DNA of 54,279 nucleotides from an uncultured Bacteroidales bacterium (GCA_902779315.1 CACZBC010000013.1:1-54279); one strand, 5' to 3'. Shown: positions 1 through 7,709, counted from the first letter of the stretch. Notes: generated by a model not told the origin, from the sequence alone. Program-made: numbers and translations.

Positions 1-57
1 TAAAATAATTACTTAATTATATAATAATATATAGTCGCCGCCTTTCTCTCAAAAAAG
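1..57. repeat. Partial copy of AT-rich palindromic element (core and one arm)
   Basis: Bases 1-57 closely match 366-422: an AT-rich core, then TATATAGTC, a C-rich stretch, TTCTCT and an A-run. This appears to be the right half of another copy of the palindromic element at 304-452, cut by the window edge. No coding sense was found. Confidence 0.55.
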
Positions 58-90
58 CATGTTTTGTTTTGCTTTTTTGCTTTTTTTTCG

Positions 91-98
91 TAACTTTG
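91..98 (+). promoter_or_regulatory. -7 box (TAACTTTG) of the small HTH gene
   Basis: TAACTTTG matches the Bacteroidales -7 consensus TAnnTTTG and lies 18 bp before the ATG at 117. A GAGGAAAG purine stretch sits between them and could serve as ribosome binding site. Confidence 0.6.
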
Positions 99-116
99 CG
101 GAGGAAAGAAAATACC

Positions 117-329
117 ATGAAAAGCGCATACAAAACAGAATTAGCAGATGCTGCGGGTGTCAGTCGCACAACCTTTTGGCGGTGGATGAAAGAGAACCGC
201 TGCCAGTTAGCACGATTGGGAGTCAGTCCCAAAACCAAACTTCTTCCTCCAAGGGCGGTGGAATGGATATGCATGAATACGGTATCGATTTGTAGGGGGG
301 GGGATAACAGGAACAACAGGAACACGTAA
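117..329 (+). CDS. Small helix-turn-helix protein, 3' end frameshifted
   Basis: The 70-residue reading frame starts at the ATG after a GAGGAAAG site and a TAACTTTG box. Residues about 5-25 (TELADAAGVSRTTFWRWMKE) read as a helix-turn-helix: a helix, a GVS turn and a recognition helix. The rest (LGVSPKTKLLPPRAVEWIC) resembles small Bacteroidales HTH proteins of about 60 residues, a recollection not checked by search. The frame then runs into Asn/Arg-rich codons that belong to the neighbouring repeat. One base over, the sequence reads E-Y-G-I-D-L-stop at 274-294, a natural end for such a protein, so one base appears lost near 269-274. A run of nine G follows that stop. DNA binding is inferred, targets are unknown, and the gene may be a recent pseudogene. 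Confidence 0.5.
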   Translation: MKSAYKTELADAAGVSRTTFWRWMKENRCQLARLGVSPKTKLLPPRAVEWICMNTVSICRGGDNRNNRNT

Positions 330-452
330 AAAAAAAGAGATGTGCAGTTTCGCTATATATATCAATAATTACATATATTATTAATTATATAGTAATATAT
401 AGTCCTCGTCCTTCTCTAAAAAAAATTGTTCCTTTTGTTCCTTTTGTTGCAT
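304..452. repeat. AT-rich imperfect palindrome with 9-nt iterations in both arms
   Basis: The left arm holds AACAGGAAC twice in tandem (306-323). The right arm holds TTGTTCCTT twice plus TTGTTGCAT (426-452), the inverted counterpart. Between them lie A- and T-runs, an AGAGA/TCTCT pair, and an AT-only core around 350-405 containing TATATAGTAATATATAG. The same core and arm layout recur at 28893-29062. It resembles a MITE or an iteron-like protein-binding array. No encoded protein is evident. Confidence 0.6.
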
Positions 453-514
453 TTGTGGAAAATACGGAAAATCGACTCTTTTTCATGCCAAAAAGAAATG
501 CCTGTCTTAGCACG

Positions 515-666
515 GAATCCAGAACCCCCGAAAACCCCTCTCTTTTGCCCCAGAATCGCTTCAAATGTCTCCGACGTACATTTATACCTCCGAGGCAAAA
601 ACTTGCGCTCTACGGTGCCTTAAAACGAGCCGTTAAAATTCTTCGAATTTTACTCCTCCGAAAACC
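515..666 (-). repeat. 152-bp dispersed element, inverted copy 1
   Basis: Read on the minus strand this closely matches 53955-54107 on the plus strand over about 150 bases. Both copies keep a perfect AAAATTC/GAATTTT hairpin whose 3-base loop differs (GAA here, AAA there). Both keep the block GGCACCGTAGAGCGCAAG and an AAATGT/ACATTT stem around ACGTCGGAG. Short ORFs across it (with a CTSETFEAIL motif) are probably artefacts of repeat conservation. A structured RNA or mobile-element end is possible. Confidence 0.7.
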
Positions 667-690
667 ATAGTAAAATTGCACCCAGAGCAG

Positions 691-714
691 CCATGAATAC
701 GGCATCGATTTGTA
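691..714 (+). pseudogene. Remnant 3' end of a second small HTH gene
   Basis: CATGAATACGGCATCGATTT followed by GTAG differs at one base from the end of the HTH gene at 272-294. In the right frame it encodes E-Y-G-I-D-L-stop. No HTH sequence was recognised before it; the 152-bp element ends 24 bp upstream. This suggests a duplicated HTH module whose 5' part was lost. It is too short to exclude chance on its own. Confidence 0.35.
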
Positions 715-895
715 GTTGTGACAAAATGACACTTGTGACAGTCACAAAGTTTCACAACGCGACAGGGGCACGAACGCTGCAAAAATGCAAAAAACGCCCA
801 TTCCATCGCAAAATTTGGACTTTCCCCGCCTGTGCCTCCGCTAAAAAAGATTGCATTTTCTGCCCGAAGAAGCGCCGACTATGGATTTTTTTTCG

Positions 896-903
896 TAAAT
901 TTG
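896..903 (+). promoter_or_regulatory. -7 box (TAAATTTG) of the dockerin/TonB-C gene
   Basis: TAAATTTG followed by C fits TAnnTTTG and lies 36 bp before the start at 940. Confidence 0.5.
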
Positions 904-939
904 CATGCCGAAACTTACGAAACATAACTTTTTACCCTT

Positions 940-2433
940 ATGAAGAAACTATTACTTTTCATGTTGGCAGTTGTGGCCGGGGCTACGGCTGTCAGGGCTC
1001 AGGCCGACGAGACGATTCCCGAAGATGCCATCGTGGTGCTCGACTACATCAAATCGACCGGCCAACAGGCTTTCAACACGAACTACATCCATACGTCCAC
1101 TACGATGGTGGTTATGGGATGTGTCATCGAACAGGACCATCAGAGGAACTACGAGGCTCTGTTCGGAGCACGTCTGACCAGCTTCCACAATAATGCCTTC
1201 TGCTTCTTCTCGCGTTTCAACGGTCAGGACGTTCCTTGCTACAACCGCTCCGGCAACGAGAAGACGGGCTCGGGCCTCCCCTACAACCGGTATGTCGAAG
1301 TTGCGGCTATGGGACAGATGGCTGCATGGGGAACCGAGGAGGAAGGCATGATAGGTTCTGTGACGACAACGGGCACAGCGGACGACGGCAAGACGCCCAT
1401 GCTGATCTTCAACCTGAACACAGCCACCACTGCCGGCGGAGTGCAAATCGACACTTCTCCCTGCTGCATGTCGCTGTACGAATTCAAAATTTACGAAGGC
1501 GACTATAATCTGAAACACGCATTCGTGCCCGCAAAGGTGAGGGGCGTAATAGGCCTCTACGACAGGCTAACTGGCGAGTTTGGCGGCTCGATTACGTCAA
1601 CTCCGTTCGTGGCCGGACCGGAGAAGCACATCATCTACCCCATAAGGATCGTCAGCACGGTTGGCGGCGAGGTGAACCCTGATTCCTATGCGGTTGAAGA
1701 GGGCGGTTGGGGTAGCTTCACCATCACACGCAACCCTGGCTATGGCATACAGAGCATCTCGCTGAAAGATAACGACGGAAACGACATCGACTACTCCCTC
1801 GCCCAAGAGGAGGGCGGCAAGGGGCTGTACTTCTTCCAGATGCCCAAGGGAGGCGCCAACCTGAGCGTCGTGTTCAAGGCGATACCCAGGGGCGACGTGA
1901 ACGGCGATATAGACGTGACGATAGCCGATTTCGTAGCCGTACTGAACGCCATGGCCGGCGGAGAGGTGAATGGAAATGCCGATGTGAACGGAGACTCGCA
2001 GGTGACGATAGCCGACGGCGTGGCCATCCTGAACATCATGGCTGGAGGAGGAAGCAGCTCGGCTGGTAGCGATGACTCCGGAGGCGATCAAGGAGGCGAT
2101 ATTGGCGACGGCGGGGAGAAGATCTACGATGTGGTGGAAATTATGCCCGAGTTTCCAGGCGGAGCAGCGGCCATGTTGCAATGGATTCAAAACAACATGC
2201 GCTATCCGCAAGCGGCTCTGGACGACGGGGTTCAGGGACGCGTAATTGTACAGTTCGTGGTGGAGAAGGACGGTACGCGCTCGAATGTCAAGGTAATGAG
2301 AACCATAGACGAACGCCTCAACCCAGAAGCCATCCGACTGGTGAACGCCATGCCGAAATGGACACCTGCCAAGCAGAACGGCCAAGTCGTAAGATGCCGA
2401 TTCACGCTCCCAATCACATTCAGAATTCAGTAG
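940..2433 (+). CDS. Secreted LamG-like / dockerin-like protein with C-terminal TonB domain
   Basis: This 497-residue protein begins with a signal peptide (MKKLLLFMLAVVAGATAVRA). Residues about 30-225 look like the concanavalin/LamG-like region of Bacteroidetes surface proteins (D-Y-I-x-S-T-G, later L-Y-E-F-K-I-Y-E-G and G-L-Y-D-R). Residues about 235-312 form a beta-rich repeat-like segment. Two calcium-loop dockerin-type repeats follow at about 318-366 (G-D-V-N-G-D, then A-D-V-N-G-D, each ending L-N-x-M-A-G-G). After a Gly/Ser/Asp linker, residues about 395-497 match the TonB C-terminal fold (M-P-E-F-P-G-G, Y-P-x-x-A, G-x-V-I-V-Q-F-V-V). There is no inner-membrane anchor or Pro-rich spacer, so it is not a classical TonB. 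Its role is unknown. Confidence 0.8.
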   Translation: MKKLLLFMLAVVAGATAVRAQADETIPEDAIVVLDYIKSTGQQAFNTNYIHTSTTMVVMGCVIEQDHQRNYEALFGARLTSFHNNAFCFFSRFNGQDVPCYNRSGNEKTGSGLPYNRYVEVAAMGQMAAWGTEEEGMIGSVTTTGTADDGKTPMLIFNLNTATTAGGVQIDTSPCCMSLYEFKIYEGDYNLKHAFVPAKVRGVIGLYDRLTGEFGGSITSTPFVAGPEKHIIYPIRIVSTVGGEVNPDSYAVEEGGWGSFTITRNPGYGIQSISLKDNDGNDIDYSLAQEEGGKGLYFFQMPKGGANLSVVFKAIPRGDVNGDIDVTIADFVAVLNAMAGGEVNGNADVNGDSQVTIADGVAILNIMAGGGSSSAGSDDSGGDQGGDIGDGGEKIYDVVEIMPEFPGGAAAMLQWIQNNMRYPQAALDDGVQGRVIVQFVVEKDGTRSNVKVMRTIDERLNPEAIRLVNAMPKWTPAKQNGQVVRCRFTLPITFRIQ

Positions 2434-2455
2434 GGCCTCACCCCCGAGGGGGAGT

Positions 2456-2489
2456 TTAGCGTTTAGAGTCAGTTGACTCTAAACGCTAA
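2456..2489. terminator. Long perfect hairpin after the dockerin/TonB-C gene
   Basis: Arms TTAGCGTTTAGAGTCA and TGACTCTAAACGCTAA (16 bases each) are separated by only GT. The hairpin begins 23 bp after the stop. No T-tract follows, so it may act as a 3'-end stabiliser or a cruciform rather than an intrinsic terminator. Confidence 0.5.
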
Positions 2490-2624
2490 CCTCTGAACCA
2501 GTTTTAGTCCATTTTTGACCTCTTGCCAGGAGGAAATCATACTTTCTTTATCCAAATCGGAGAAATCACTATCCATTTTCTCGCATATCCGACAAATGTA
2601 TGAATTATTATTCGTAATTTTGTT

Positions 2625-2752
2625 CTTGAAACATGGAAGTAATAGATATTATTCTGTCCCAAATGGGGACGAAGTGAGTTATTTTTTCATTCATGTTCGT
2701 ATAATTTTTGGAGGGAACTTCCCGGGAGTAATCTCGGGAAGTTTTTTTTGCC
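2625..2752 (+). ncRNA. Candidate small RNA (promoter-terminator pair, no ORF)
   Basis: A TAATTTTG box near 2614 is followed about 105 bp later by a strong intrinsic terminator at 2718-2752. The interval has no convincing ORF. It contains a small GTCCC-aaat-GGGGAC hairpin. The promoter match is only moderate, so transcription is inferred. It resembles no RNA family I can name. Confidence 0.3.
2718..2752 (+). terminator. Intrinsic terminator
   Basis: AACTTCCCG and CGGGAAGTT form a 9-bp stem around a roughly 10-base loop, followed by a run of T. It is a classic plus-strand terminator in an otherwise gene-free gap. Confidence 0.8.
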
Positions 2753-2844
2753 CCCGAAATGATATGGGGAATGGCACGAATGTTGTCATTCACAGCATAA
2801 CCCTCCCCCTTAACTCCATAAATACAGGGGGAATATTACGAAAT

Positions 2845-2893
2845 TGCACTACTTTAGTGCATTTTTCTTGCTTTTCTGCACTACTTTAGTGCA
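2845..2893 (+). promoter_or_regulatory. Twin palindromic operator upstream of the AAA ATPase
   Basis: The 17-bp palindrome TGCACTA-CTT-TAGTGCA occurs twice, at 2845-2861 and 2877-2893, 32 bp apart (about three helical turns). The second copy ends 7 bp before the -7 box at 2901, covering the -33 region. Two identical phased palindromes over a promoter are what a dimeric repressor would bind. No obvious repressor gene lies beside it. Confidence 0.6.
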
Positions 2894-2900
2894 AAATTCG

Positions 2901-2908
2901 TATCTTTG
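2901..2908 (+). promoter_or_regulatory. -7 box (TATCTTTG) of the AAA ATPase
   Basis: TATCTTTG followed by C matches TAnnTTTG and lies 18 bp before the ATG at 2927. Confidence 0.65.
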
Positions 2909-2926
2909 CTCCAAAATACAAGGTAA

Positions 2927-4108
2927 ATGATGCTTATGGATACGTCGTTGATTGCTTATATGAACGGGCAGTTGGAGCTTACCACTTCCACAATTCACCG
3001 CTATATGTACGACCGGGTGAACTGGGATGCCCGTATGTTTGGACTTGTAGGGCCTCGTGGCGTGGGTAAGACTACCATGATTCTTCAACACATCAAGGAA
3101 CATGGCCAGGGACGCAAGATGATGTATGTGTCTGCAGACCATGTGTACTTCTCTACGCATACGCTTATAGAGGTGGCCGATGAGTTTTCCAAGGAGGCTG
3201 GCGAGCAGCTGTTCATCGACGAGATTCACAAATATGCGGACTGGTCGCGCGAGTTGAAACAGATCTACGATTCCCATCCCGACTTGCATATTGTGTTTAC
3301 AGGCTCTTCGGTCCTGGACATCTACAAGGGAGTGGCCGACCTGAGCCGACGCGCCCCGATTTTCCTGATGCAGGGCTTGTCTTTCCGCGAATACCTGATG
3401 CTGTTCCATGGGATAGAGGTGCCGGTATATCCTTTGAAGGACATCCTGCAGCAGAAGGCTTCCATCCCAGGTGTGGCACATCCCCTGCCTCTGTTCAAGG
3501 ACTATCTGCGCAGAGGGTATTACCCCTTCTCGTCCGATGCTCATTTCGACATCGAACTGCGTCAGGTCATCAATCAGACTATGGAGGTGGACATTCCCCA
3601 GTACGCCAACATGAATGCCTCTACGGGCCGCAAACTGAAGAAGTTGCTGGCTGTGATTGCACAAAGTGTCCCCTTCAAACCCGTCATGGACACACTGGCC
3701 AATGTATTGAACGTGAGCCGTAATGTGCTGCCCGACTATTTCCTGTTTATGGAGCAGGCGGGAATGATAGCCCAGTTGCGTGACGATACGGGCGGTATAC
3801 GCGGACTGGGCAAGGTCGAGAAGGTGTATCTCGACAACACGAATCTGGCTTATTTGCTGGGTGAGAATGCAACAGATGTGGGCAATCTGCGCGAGACTTT
3901 CTTCTACAACCAGATGCGTGTCACAACCGATGTCATCAGTTCTCGTGTTTCCGACTTTGAGATTGACGGTAAGACATTTGAAGTGGGAGGGAAGAGAAAG
4001 TCCAAGAAACAGATAGCGAATACAGTAGACGGGTATGTGGTGCGTGATGACATCGAGTTTGGCTCCGGCACCATCATTCCTTTATGGGCCTTTGGACTGA
4101 CTTATTAG
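2927..4108 (+). CDS. AAA_14/DUF4143-family ATP-binding protein
   Basis: This 393-residue protein is a Bacteroidetes-type ATPase of the AAA_14 plus DUF4143 family. Visible motifs are a Walker A at about 42-50 (GPRGVGKTT), a Walker B at 95-101 (LFIDEIH), a sensor-like TGSS at 125-128, and the SFREYL motif that follows in this family. The C-terminal half is the DUF4143 region, ending I-P-L-W-A-F-G-L, so the gene looks complete. Met codons at positions 1, 2 and 4 compete as start; 2927 is used, with AGG just upstream. The molecular role is not established; such ATPases are often found as accessory genes. Transcription is probably repressed through the twin palindromes. Confidence 0.85.
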   Translation: MMLMDTSLIAYMNGQLELTTSTIHRYMYDRVNWDARMFGLVGPRGVGKTTMILQHIKEHGQGRKMMYVSADHVYFSTHTLIEVADEFSKEAGEQLFIDEIHKYADWSRELKQIYDSHPDLHIVFTGSSVLDIYKGVADLSRRAPIFLMQGLSFREYLMLFHGIEVPVYPLKDILQQKASIPGVAHPLPLFKDYLRRGYYPFSSDAHFDIELRQVINQTMEVDIPQYANMNASTGRKLKKLLAVIAQSVPFKPVMDTLANVLNVSRNVLPDYFLFMEQAGMIAQLRDDTGGIRGLGKVEKVYLDNTNLAYLLGENATDVGNLRETFFYNQMRVTTDVISSRVSDFEIDGKTFEVGGKRKSKKQIANTVDGYVVRDDIEFGSGTIIPLWAFGLTY

Positions 4109-4198
4109 TCAACGGAATCATTAACGAAAAGAACGCTAACAGTTTGTCGGTGGCCAATACAAATGGGTCGAGAGTGACTGCAAGCGATTTTGCTGATG

Positions 4199-4206
4199 CA
4201 AAGTTA
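4199..4206 (-). promoter_or_regulatory. Minus-strand -7 box facing the ATPase gene
   Basis: The minus strand reads GTAACTTTGC, a perfect TAnnTTTG box. Transcription from it would run antisense into the 3' end of the ATPase gene. No minus-strand ORF lies downstream, so it may be a relic or an antisense promoter. Confidence 0.3.
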
Positions 4207-4267
4207 CAACAATTTTTCAAAATTGCTAATGAATCTCAAAAATTATTGATAAAAAATGGCGAGCACT

Positions 4268-5776
4268 ATGAAATATTTAATTACCTTCGCTTTGGCCTGG
4301 GGGCTGAATGGCACCGGGGCACAGGCCCAACCGAACTTGATTCCCGCTCCGGCTGTGTATTCGGTACGCCCTGGCAGCATATCGCGCGACAAACTGTCCG
4401 GCCGCTCCGAAAAGGTCAGCATCTCGCCCAAAAAGCTCCTGCGACACCTGGAGGACAGGAACCTGGCCGACTGGCAACTGAAATCGGCCTACTTGCTGGA
4501 ACTGGACAAGAAGGGCGCTAAGATTGTGGCAGCAGACGAGGAAGGCGTGTTCTATGCCCGTCAGACACTCAGAATGATGGCGCTGGTGGACAGCTCGCTG
4601 AACTGCTGCACGATTCTCGACTGGCCTCGATTCCGCCACAGAGGGGTGATGCTCGACGAGAGCCGCCACTTCCAGGGAAAAGCCTTCGTGATGAAACAAC
4701 TGGAAATGATGGCTCTGCTGAAAATGAACCGCTTCCACTTCCATCTGGTGGACAATCCCGGTTGGCGCGTGCAGATTGACGCCTATCCCCGACTCACCCA
4801 GCTGACAGCTTGGCGGCCTCAGGCCTACTTCTGGGACTGGGAGAAGGACGAGATAGGCGGACCGTTCGTGGAGGAAGGAACGCCCGGGGCCTACGGCGGA
4901 TACTACACGAAGCAGGACATAGCCGAGATTCTCTCTTTTGCCCAAGAGCGACACATCGAGGTGATTCCCGAGATAGAGATGCCCGGCCACAACTACGAGA
5001 CGCGATACGCTTTCCCCGAACTGGCCTGCAGTCTGCCCGGAGGCGGGAAAGACCCCTGGGAACTGTGTCCCGGAAAGGAGGGCACTTTCGAGTTCCTGGA
5101 GAAGGTCTTGCTGGAAGTGTTCGAGATGTTCCCCTCGGAGTACATCCACATAGGCGGAGACGAGGCCAGGAAGAACAACTGGAAGGTCTGTCCCGACTGT
5201 CAGGCACGCATGAAGGCCGAAGGGCTGAAGAGCGCGGAGGAGCTGCAGAGCTATATGATCAGAAGGATGGAGCGTTTCGCCCACGAACACGGCAAGCGCA
5301 TCATCGGTTGGGACGAGATACTGCAGGGAGGACTGGCTCCGGACGCCACTGTGATGTCCTGGCACGGGATAGAAGCCGGACTGCAGGCCGTAAAGCAGGG
5401 GCACGATGTCATCTTCACGCCCACACACTATTTCTATCTCGATTACCATCAGGACCCGGCTCAGTTCCGACCTGTGGGACGACTGGTTTCGCTGGAGAAA
5501 GTCTACTCCTTCGAGCCGATAACGGAGGGCGTTTCCGAGGCCGATGCGCATCATGTCCTGGGCGTTCAGGGCAACCTGTGGACCGAGCACATACAGGACG
5601 CCTGGCACGCAGAGATCATGCTCTATCCGCGCGTCTTCGCCATAGCAGAGACGGGCTGGAGCCAAGCCGAAAGGAAGAACTGGCCCGACTTCGAGCGAAG
5701 GGCCTCATCCCTCTCGGAAACTGCCAGGGAATGGGGATACAGGGTGTTTCCTTTTGAGCCGGCTCAAAAGAATTAA
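4268..5776 (+). CDS. Beta-N-acetylhexosaminidase, GH20
   Basis: This exported glycosidase would remove terminal GlcNAc/GalNAc residues from glycans. The start at 4268 gives a good signal peptide (MKYLITFALAWGLNGTGAQA); the in-frame ATG at 4256 adds only M-A-S-T. An N-terminal GH20b-like domain is followed by the catalytic barrel. Family markers are H-F-H-L-V-D-N-P-G-W-R, the catalytic pair in HIGGDEA (Asp298-Glu299), G-W-D-E-I, and the tryptophans in M-S-W-H-G and G-N-L-W-T-E. Length (502 residues) is normal for short Bacteroidetes members. It faces glyA convergently, with a terminator between them. It may feed GlcNAc recovery through nagA further right (inference). Confidence 0.93.
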   Translation: MKYLITFALAWGLNGTGAQAQPNLIPAPAVYSVRPGSISRDKLSGRSEKVSISPKKLLRHLEDRNLADWQLKSAYLLELDKKGAKIVAADEEGVFYARQTLRMMALVDSSLNCCTILDWPRFRHRGVMLDESRHFQGKAFVMKQLEMMALLKMNRFHFHLVDNPGWRVQIDAYPRLTQLTAWRPQAYFWDWEKDEIGGPFVEEGTPGAYGGYYTKQDIAEILSFAQERHIEVIPEIEMPGHNYETRYAFPELACSLPGGGKDPWELCPGKEGTFEFLEKVLLEVFEMFPSEYIHIGGDEARKNNWKVCPDCQARMKAEGLKSAEELQSYMIRRMERFAHEHGKRIIGWDEILQGGLAPDATVMSWHGIEAGLQAVKQGHDVIFTPTHYFYLDYHQDPAQFRPVGRLVSLEKVYSFEPITEGVSEADAHHVLGVQGNLWTEHIQDAWHAEIMLYPRVFAIAETGWSQAERKNWPDFERRASSLSETAREWGYRVFPFEPAQKN

Positions 5777-5858
5777 AAATTAAAAATGAAGGCTAGCTTA
5801 CAGCTTAAAAGCTTAAGAAAATAAGAAAATAAGAATTGAAGATTGAAAATTGAAAATT

Positions 5859-5892
5859 GTCCTGGCGGATTTGAAATCCGTCTGTACAGGAC
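5859..5892. repeat. Two-tier hairpin, REP-like
   Basis: The outer arms GTCCTG/CAGGAC enclose inner arms CGGATT/AATCCG around TGA. It follows AT-rich runs of AATTGAAAATTG type (5776-5858). Similar short runs lie at 7740-7806 and 8820-8870. It looks like an intergenic repeat rather than a gene. Confidence 0.45.
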
Positions 5893-5912
5893 TATGGTCT
5901 GACTGAAAGGAC

Positions 5913-5950
5913 AAAAGCCCCTCCTAAACGGGAGAGGCTTTTTTATTTTT
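5913..5950 (+). terminator. Terminator between hexosaminidase and glyA
   Basis: AAAAGCC-CCTCC and GGGAG-AGGCTTTT form a stem followed by TTTTATTTTT. The flanking genes converge, and the hairpin may serve both. Confidence 0.75.
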
Positions 5951-5969
5951 AAGCAGTAAGCTCTTAAAC

Positions 5970-7250
5970 CTAATAAGCGAAAATGGGATAGTCAGCCATG
6001 ATGGCATTCACTTCGCTACGGACTTGAGCGATAACGGCTTCATCCTCCGGAGCGTTCAGAACGCGCTCTATGAACTCGGCTATCTTGACCATCAGGTCTT
6101 CCTTGGCGCCACGAGTGGTAATGGCCGGTGTACCAAGACGAATGCCAGAGGTCTGGAAAGCGCTACGAGAGTCGAAGGGCACCATATTCTTGTTCACAGT
6201 CAAATCAGCTGCCACAAGGGCTTTCTCGGCAACTTTACCTGTGAGGTCGGGATACTTGGAGCGGAGGTCGACCAGCATGGAATGGTTGTCTGTTCCACCG
6301 GAAACGATATCGAATCCGCGCTTGATGAGCTCGTCTGCCAATACGGCTGCGTTCTTCTTCACTTGCTTTGCCCATTCCTTGAACTCGGGCTGGAGAGCTT
6401 CGCCGAAAGCGACTGCTTTGGCTGCTATGACGTGCTCCAGAGGTCCGCCCTGAATGCCTGGGAAGACGGCACTGTTCAAGAGGGCCGACATCTTCTTGAT
6501 TTCGCCCTTAGGAGTGGTTTTGCCCCAAGGATTGTCGAAGTCTTTGCCCATCAGAATGATACCGCCACGAGGGCCACGAAGGGTCTTGTGGGTAGTACTC
6601 GTCACGATATGGGCGTACTTGACGGGATTGTCGAGCAGACCAGCGGCTATGAGGCCTGCAGGATGGGCCATATCGATCATGAGGAGGGCTCCAACCTTGT
6701 CAGCGATCTGACGCATACGAGCATAGTCCCACTCGCGGCTATAAGCCGAGCCACCACCTATGATGAGCTTGGGCTTGTGCTGGAGAGCGAGCTCTTCCAT
6801 CTCGTCATAATCCACTCGGCCCGTCTCTTTCTTGAGATTATAACCAACTGGCTTGTAAATGATTCCGCTGGTATTAACGAGGGAACCGTGACTGAGGTGG
6901 CCTCCGTGGTCGAGGTTAAGTCCCATGAATGTGTCGCCAGGATTGAGGCAAGCCAGGAAGACTGCAGCATTTGCCTGAGCGCCCGAGTGGGGCTGCACAT
7001 TGGCGTATTCTGCGCCAAAGAGCTTGCAGACACGGTCGATGGCAAGCTGCTCCACCTCGTCCACAACCTGACAGCCGCCATAATAGCGCTTGCCAGGATA
7101 GCCCTCGGCATATTTGTTGGTCAGGCAAGAGCCCATGGCTGCCATAACCTGATCGCTTACATAATTCTCTGAGGCAATCAGCTCGATGCCTTTACGCTGT
7201 CTCTCGTCCTCTTTCTTGATGAGAGAGAAAATGGTTGAATCCTGAATCAT
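5970..7250 (-). CDS. glyA: Serine hydroxymethyltransferase
   Basis: This PLP enzyme interconverts serine and glycine with tetrahydrofolate, supplying one-carbon units for purines and thymidylate. The 426-residue sequence is full length. Hallmarks are the N-terminal I-A-S-E-N-Y-V-S, the K-R-Y-Y-G-G region, D-M-A-H-P-A-G-L and the PLP-lysine motif [11 protein letters not shown] (Lys222). It starts 3 bp after the pyrI stop, so pyrB-pyrI-glyA is read as one operon. That grouping links pyrimidine and folate metabolism and is familiar in Bacteroidetes. Confidence 0.98.
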   Translation of the reverse strand: MIQDSTIFSLIKKEDERQRKGIELIASENYVSDQVMAAMGSCLTNKYAEGYPGKRYYGGCQVVDEVEQLAIDRVCKLFGAEYANVQPHSGAQANAAVFLACLNPGDTFMGLNLDHGGHLSHGSLVNTSGIIYKPVGYNLKKETGRVDYDEMEELALQHKPKLIIGGGSAYSREWDYARMRQIADKVGALLMIDMAHPAGLIAAGLLDNPVKYAHIVTSTTHKTLRGPRGGIILMGKDFDNPWGKTTPKGEIKKMSALLNSAVFPGIQGGPLEHVIAAKAVAFGEALQPEFKEWAKQVKKNAAVLADELIKRGFDIVSGGTDNHSMLVDLRSKYPDLTGKVAEKALVAADLTVNKNMVPFDSRSAFQTSGIRLGTPAITTRGAKEDLMVKIAEFIERVLNAPEDEAVIAQVRSEVNAIMADYPIFAY

Positions 7251-7253
7251 TTT

Positions 7254-7709
7254 TTATACTAGTTTTACGTCTGAAAGATTGATTTCCCTGTTGCAGTAGT
7301 GGCATTGGAGGGTGCCGCGTTCCTTGCCGAGGAAGTGGAAACGAGTCTTCATGGGCTCGTTGTTGGTGATGCACTTGTGGTTGTCACAACGGACTATTCC
7401 CACCAGTTCCTCGGGCATCTTCACTTCCTTCTTCTCCACCACTTCGTAGTCGCGAATCACGCTCAAAGTGACGTTTGGAGCCACTACGGAGAGCTGGTTG
7501 ATTTCGTCATCGGAGAAGACTTTGTCGGCTATCTTGATGATGCTCTTGTGGCGCATCTTCTTGCTCTTGAGGTTGTAGCCCACGGTAACGGCAGAATGCA
7601 CGTTTTCGAGGTGAAGCAGGCTGATGACTTCGAAAAGCCGGGCCGATGGTATGTGGTCGATAACTGTCCCGTTCTCGAGGGCAGCCACTTGAAGTTCCTG
7701 ACGTTTCAT
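7254..7709 (-). CDS. pyrI: Aspartate carbamoyltransferase regulatory chain
   Basis: This 151-residue protein is the allosteric partner of PyrB. In the holoenzyme it binds nucleotide effectors and tunes the first committed step of pyrimidine synthesis. The N-terminal allosteric region is followed by a zinc domain with four cysteines (108, 113, 136, 139, in C-D-N-H-K-C and C-H-Y-C), the family's zinc ligands. It lies 97 bp after pyrB; that gap is AT-rich with repeated TTTCTTA motifs. Confidence 0.97.
   Translation of the reverse strand: MKRQELQVAALENGTVIDHIPSARLFEVISLLHLENVHSAVTVGYNLKSKKMRHKSIIKIADKVFSDDEINQLSVVAPNVTLSVIRDYEVVEKKEVKMPEELVGIVRCDNHKCITNNEPMKTRFHFLGKERGTLQCHYCNREINLSDVKLV

Noticed and set aside
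416-598. Minus-strand ORF with C-T-S-E-T-F-E-A-I-L, also at 54023
   Set aside because: Both lie in the 152-bp repeat and differ outside it; conservation follows the DNA element, and no start context is shared.
693-1193. 166-residue plus-strand ORF
   Set aside because: It overlaps the signal peptide gene at 940 in another frame and has no family features.
5776-5858. Small ORFs in AT-rich runs
   Set aside because: The stretch is simple AATTGAAAATT-type sequence, similar to other gaps, without start context.
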